Below are positions 63,607-64,000 of a stretch of 64,000 nucleotides of DNA, in pieces. The DNA lies in NCBI RefSeq assembly GCF_902499175.1, contig NZ_CABVQC010000011.1:1-64000 (forward strand), written 5' to 3'. Each line of letters starts with the position of its first letter. Position 1 is the first letter of the stretch. A program made the position numbers and the translations under genes. The notes below the pieces were generated by a model, which had not been told where the DNA came from, searched no databases, and saw only the letters and a list, made by a program, of their open reading frames with translations. Origin of the DNA: Burkholderia aenigmatica (GTDB lineage: Bacteria; Pseudomonadota; Gammaproteobacteria; Burkholderiales; Burkholderiaceae).

Positions 63607-64000
63607 ATGCTCGGTGTCGCTCTCTTCTTCATCGGCGCGGTGCTGGTCGTCAACGGCGTCGCACTCACCGGCCGCATCGAACCGCGCGACGCGGCCGGCC
63701 TGAACCTGCTGGTCGGGCTGCTCGCGCTGCTGATCAACCTCGTCGGCCTCGTGCAGGCCTCGGAGCCGCAGCAATATTTCTCCAGCGCGGGCGGCCTGCT
63801 ATTCGCATTCACGTACCTGTACCTCGCCGCCGTCCAGTGGCGCGGGCTGCAAGGCGCCGGCCTCGGCTGGTATTGCCTGTTCGTCGCGATCAGTGCGCTC
63901 GTCTATGCCGGCACGTCGCACGACGTGCGTTTCGGCGCGATGTGGCTGCTGTGGTCGAGCCTGTGGTTCCTGTTCTTCGTCGCGCTCGGGCTGAAGCGGC
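63607..64000 (+). CDS. amiS: AmiS/UreI family amide/urea channel, truncated by window end
   Basis: The first 131 residues of a membrane protein with about five hydrophobic segments. LNLLVGLLALLINLVGLVQA near residue 35 and FAFTYLYLAAVQWRGLQGAGLGWYCLF near 65-90 fit the AmiS/UreI channel family. GGAGCC precedes the ATG. The rest lies beyond the window. It would let short amides or urea enter the cell for the amidase upstream. Confidence 0.9.
   Translation, partial: MLGVALFFIGAVLVVNGVALTGRIEPRDAAGLNLLVGLLALLINLVGLVQASEPQQYFSSAGGLLFAFTYLYLAAVQWRGLQGAGLGWYCLFVAISALVYAGTSHDVRFGAMWLLWSSLWFLFFVALGLKR

Noticed and set aside
1..64000. CRISPR arrays, tRNA genes, prophage or transposase genes
   Set aside because: No spaced repeats, cloverleaf-type sequences or transposase domains were seen. 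The beta-helix protein alone is not enough for a prophage.

Overview
The window is high-GC, densely coded DNA typical of the Burkholderia cepacia complex. The case rests on the gene families and on a polysaccharide locus that resembles, from memory, the B. cenocepacia Bep exopolysaccharide (EPS) region and its CRP/FNR regulator. No rRNA, tRNA, CRISPR array or intact insertion sequence was seen. Starts were chosen from ribosome-binding sites (RBS), ATGA-type overlaps and family length.

Layout. 0-4.4 kb: end of a truncated gene, a DUF3995 membrane protein, alanine dehydrogenase, PolX and a DksA/TraR protein. 4.8-12.05 kb: a minus-strand catabolic cluster (amino-acid ABC transporter, class III aminotransferase, two-subunit CoA-transferase, thiolase) with a divergent LysR regulator; the enzyme order suggests beta-amino acid degradation. 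12.1-47 kb: a large EPS region. It holds a priming glycosyl-1-phosphate transferase, two CRP/FNR-type regulators, an operon encoding an acyl carrier protein, an acyl-CoA dehydrogenase-like flavoprotein, an amino acid:carrier-protein ligase, DUF1839 and a GH2 enzyme, a sigma-54 activator, a GNAT protein, ManC, a secreted glycoside hydrolase, three glycosyltransferases, a fused double alpha/beta-hydrolase, Wzx, a Wzy-like polymerase, Wzc, a complete GDP-D-glycero-alpha-D-manno-heptose pathway, Wza, and a beta-helix tailspike-like protein. 47.4-52.7 kb: small accessory and hypothetical genes (DUF4865, LysR, DUF2625, DUF4087, YigZ, an H-NS-like ORF without a normal start). 52.7-53.7 kb: PPK2. 53.8-62 kb: a peptide-export locus with two double-glycine-leader peptides, a C39-peptidase ABC transporter, HlyD and TolC partners, an LpxL-like protein and an OmpW-like porin. 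62.4-64 kb: aliphatic amidase and AmiS/UreI channel, preceded by a terminator with ANTAR-type hairpins.

How the genes work together. The EPS genes form a near-complete Wzx/Wzy pathway: UDP-sugar priming, GDP-mannose and GDP-heptose supply, three further glycosyltransferases, flipping, polymerisation and Wzc/Wza export. CRP/FNR and sigma-54 regulators sit beside it. The aminoacyl-carrier-protein operon lies inside this locus and may make an aminoacyl-derived decoration. It and the double-glycine peptide locus are the best candidates for undescribed biology.
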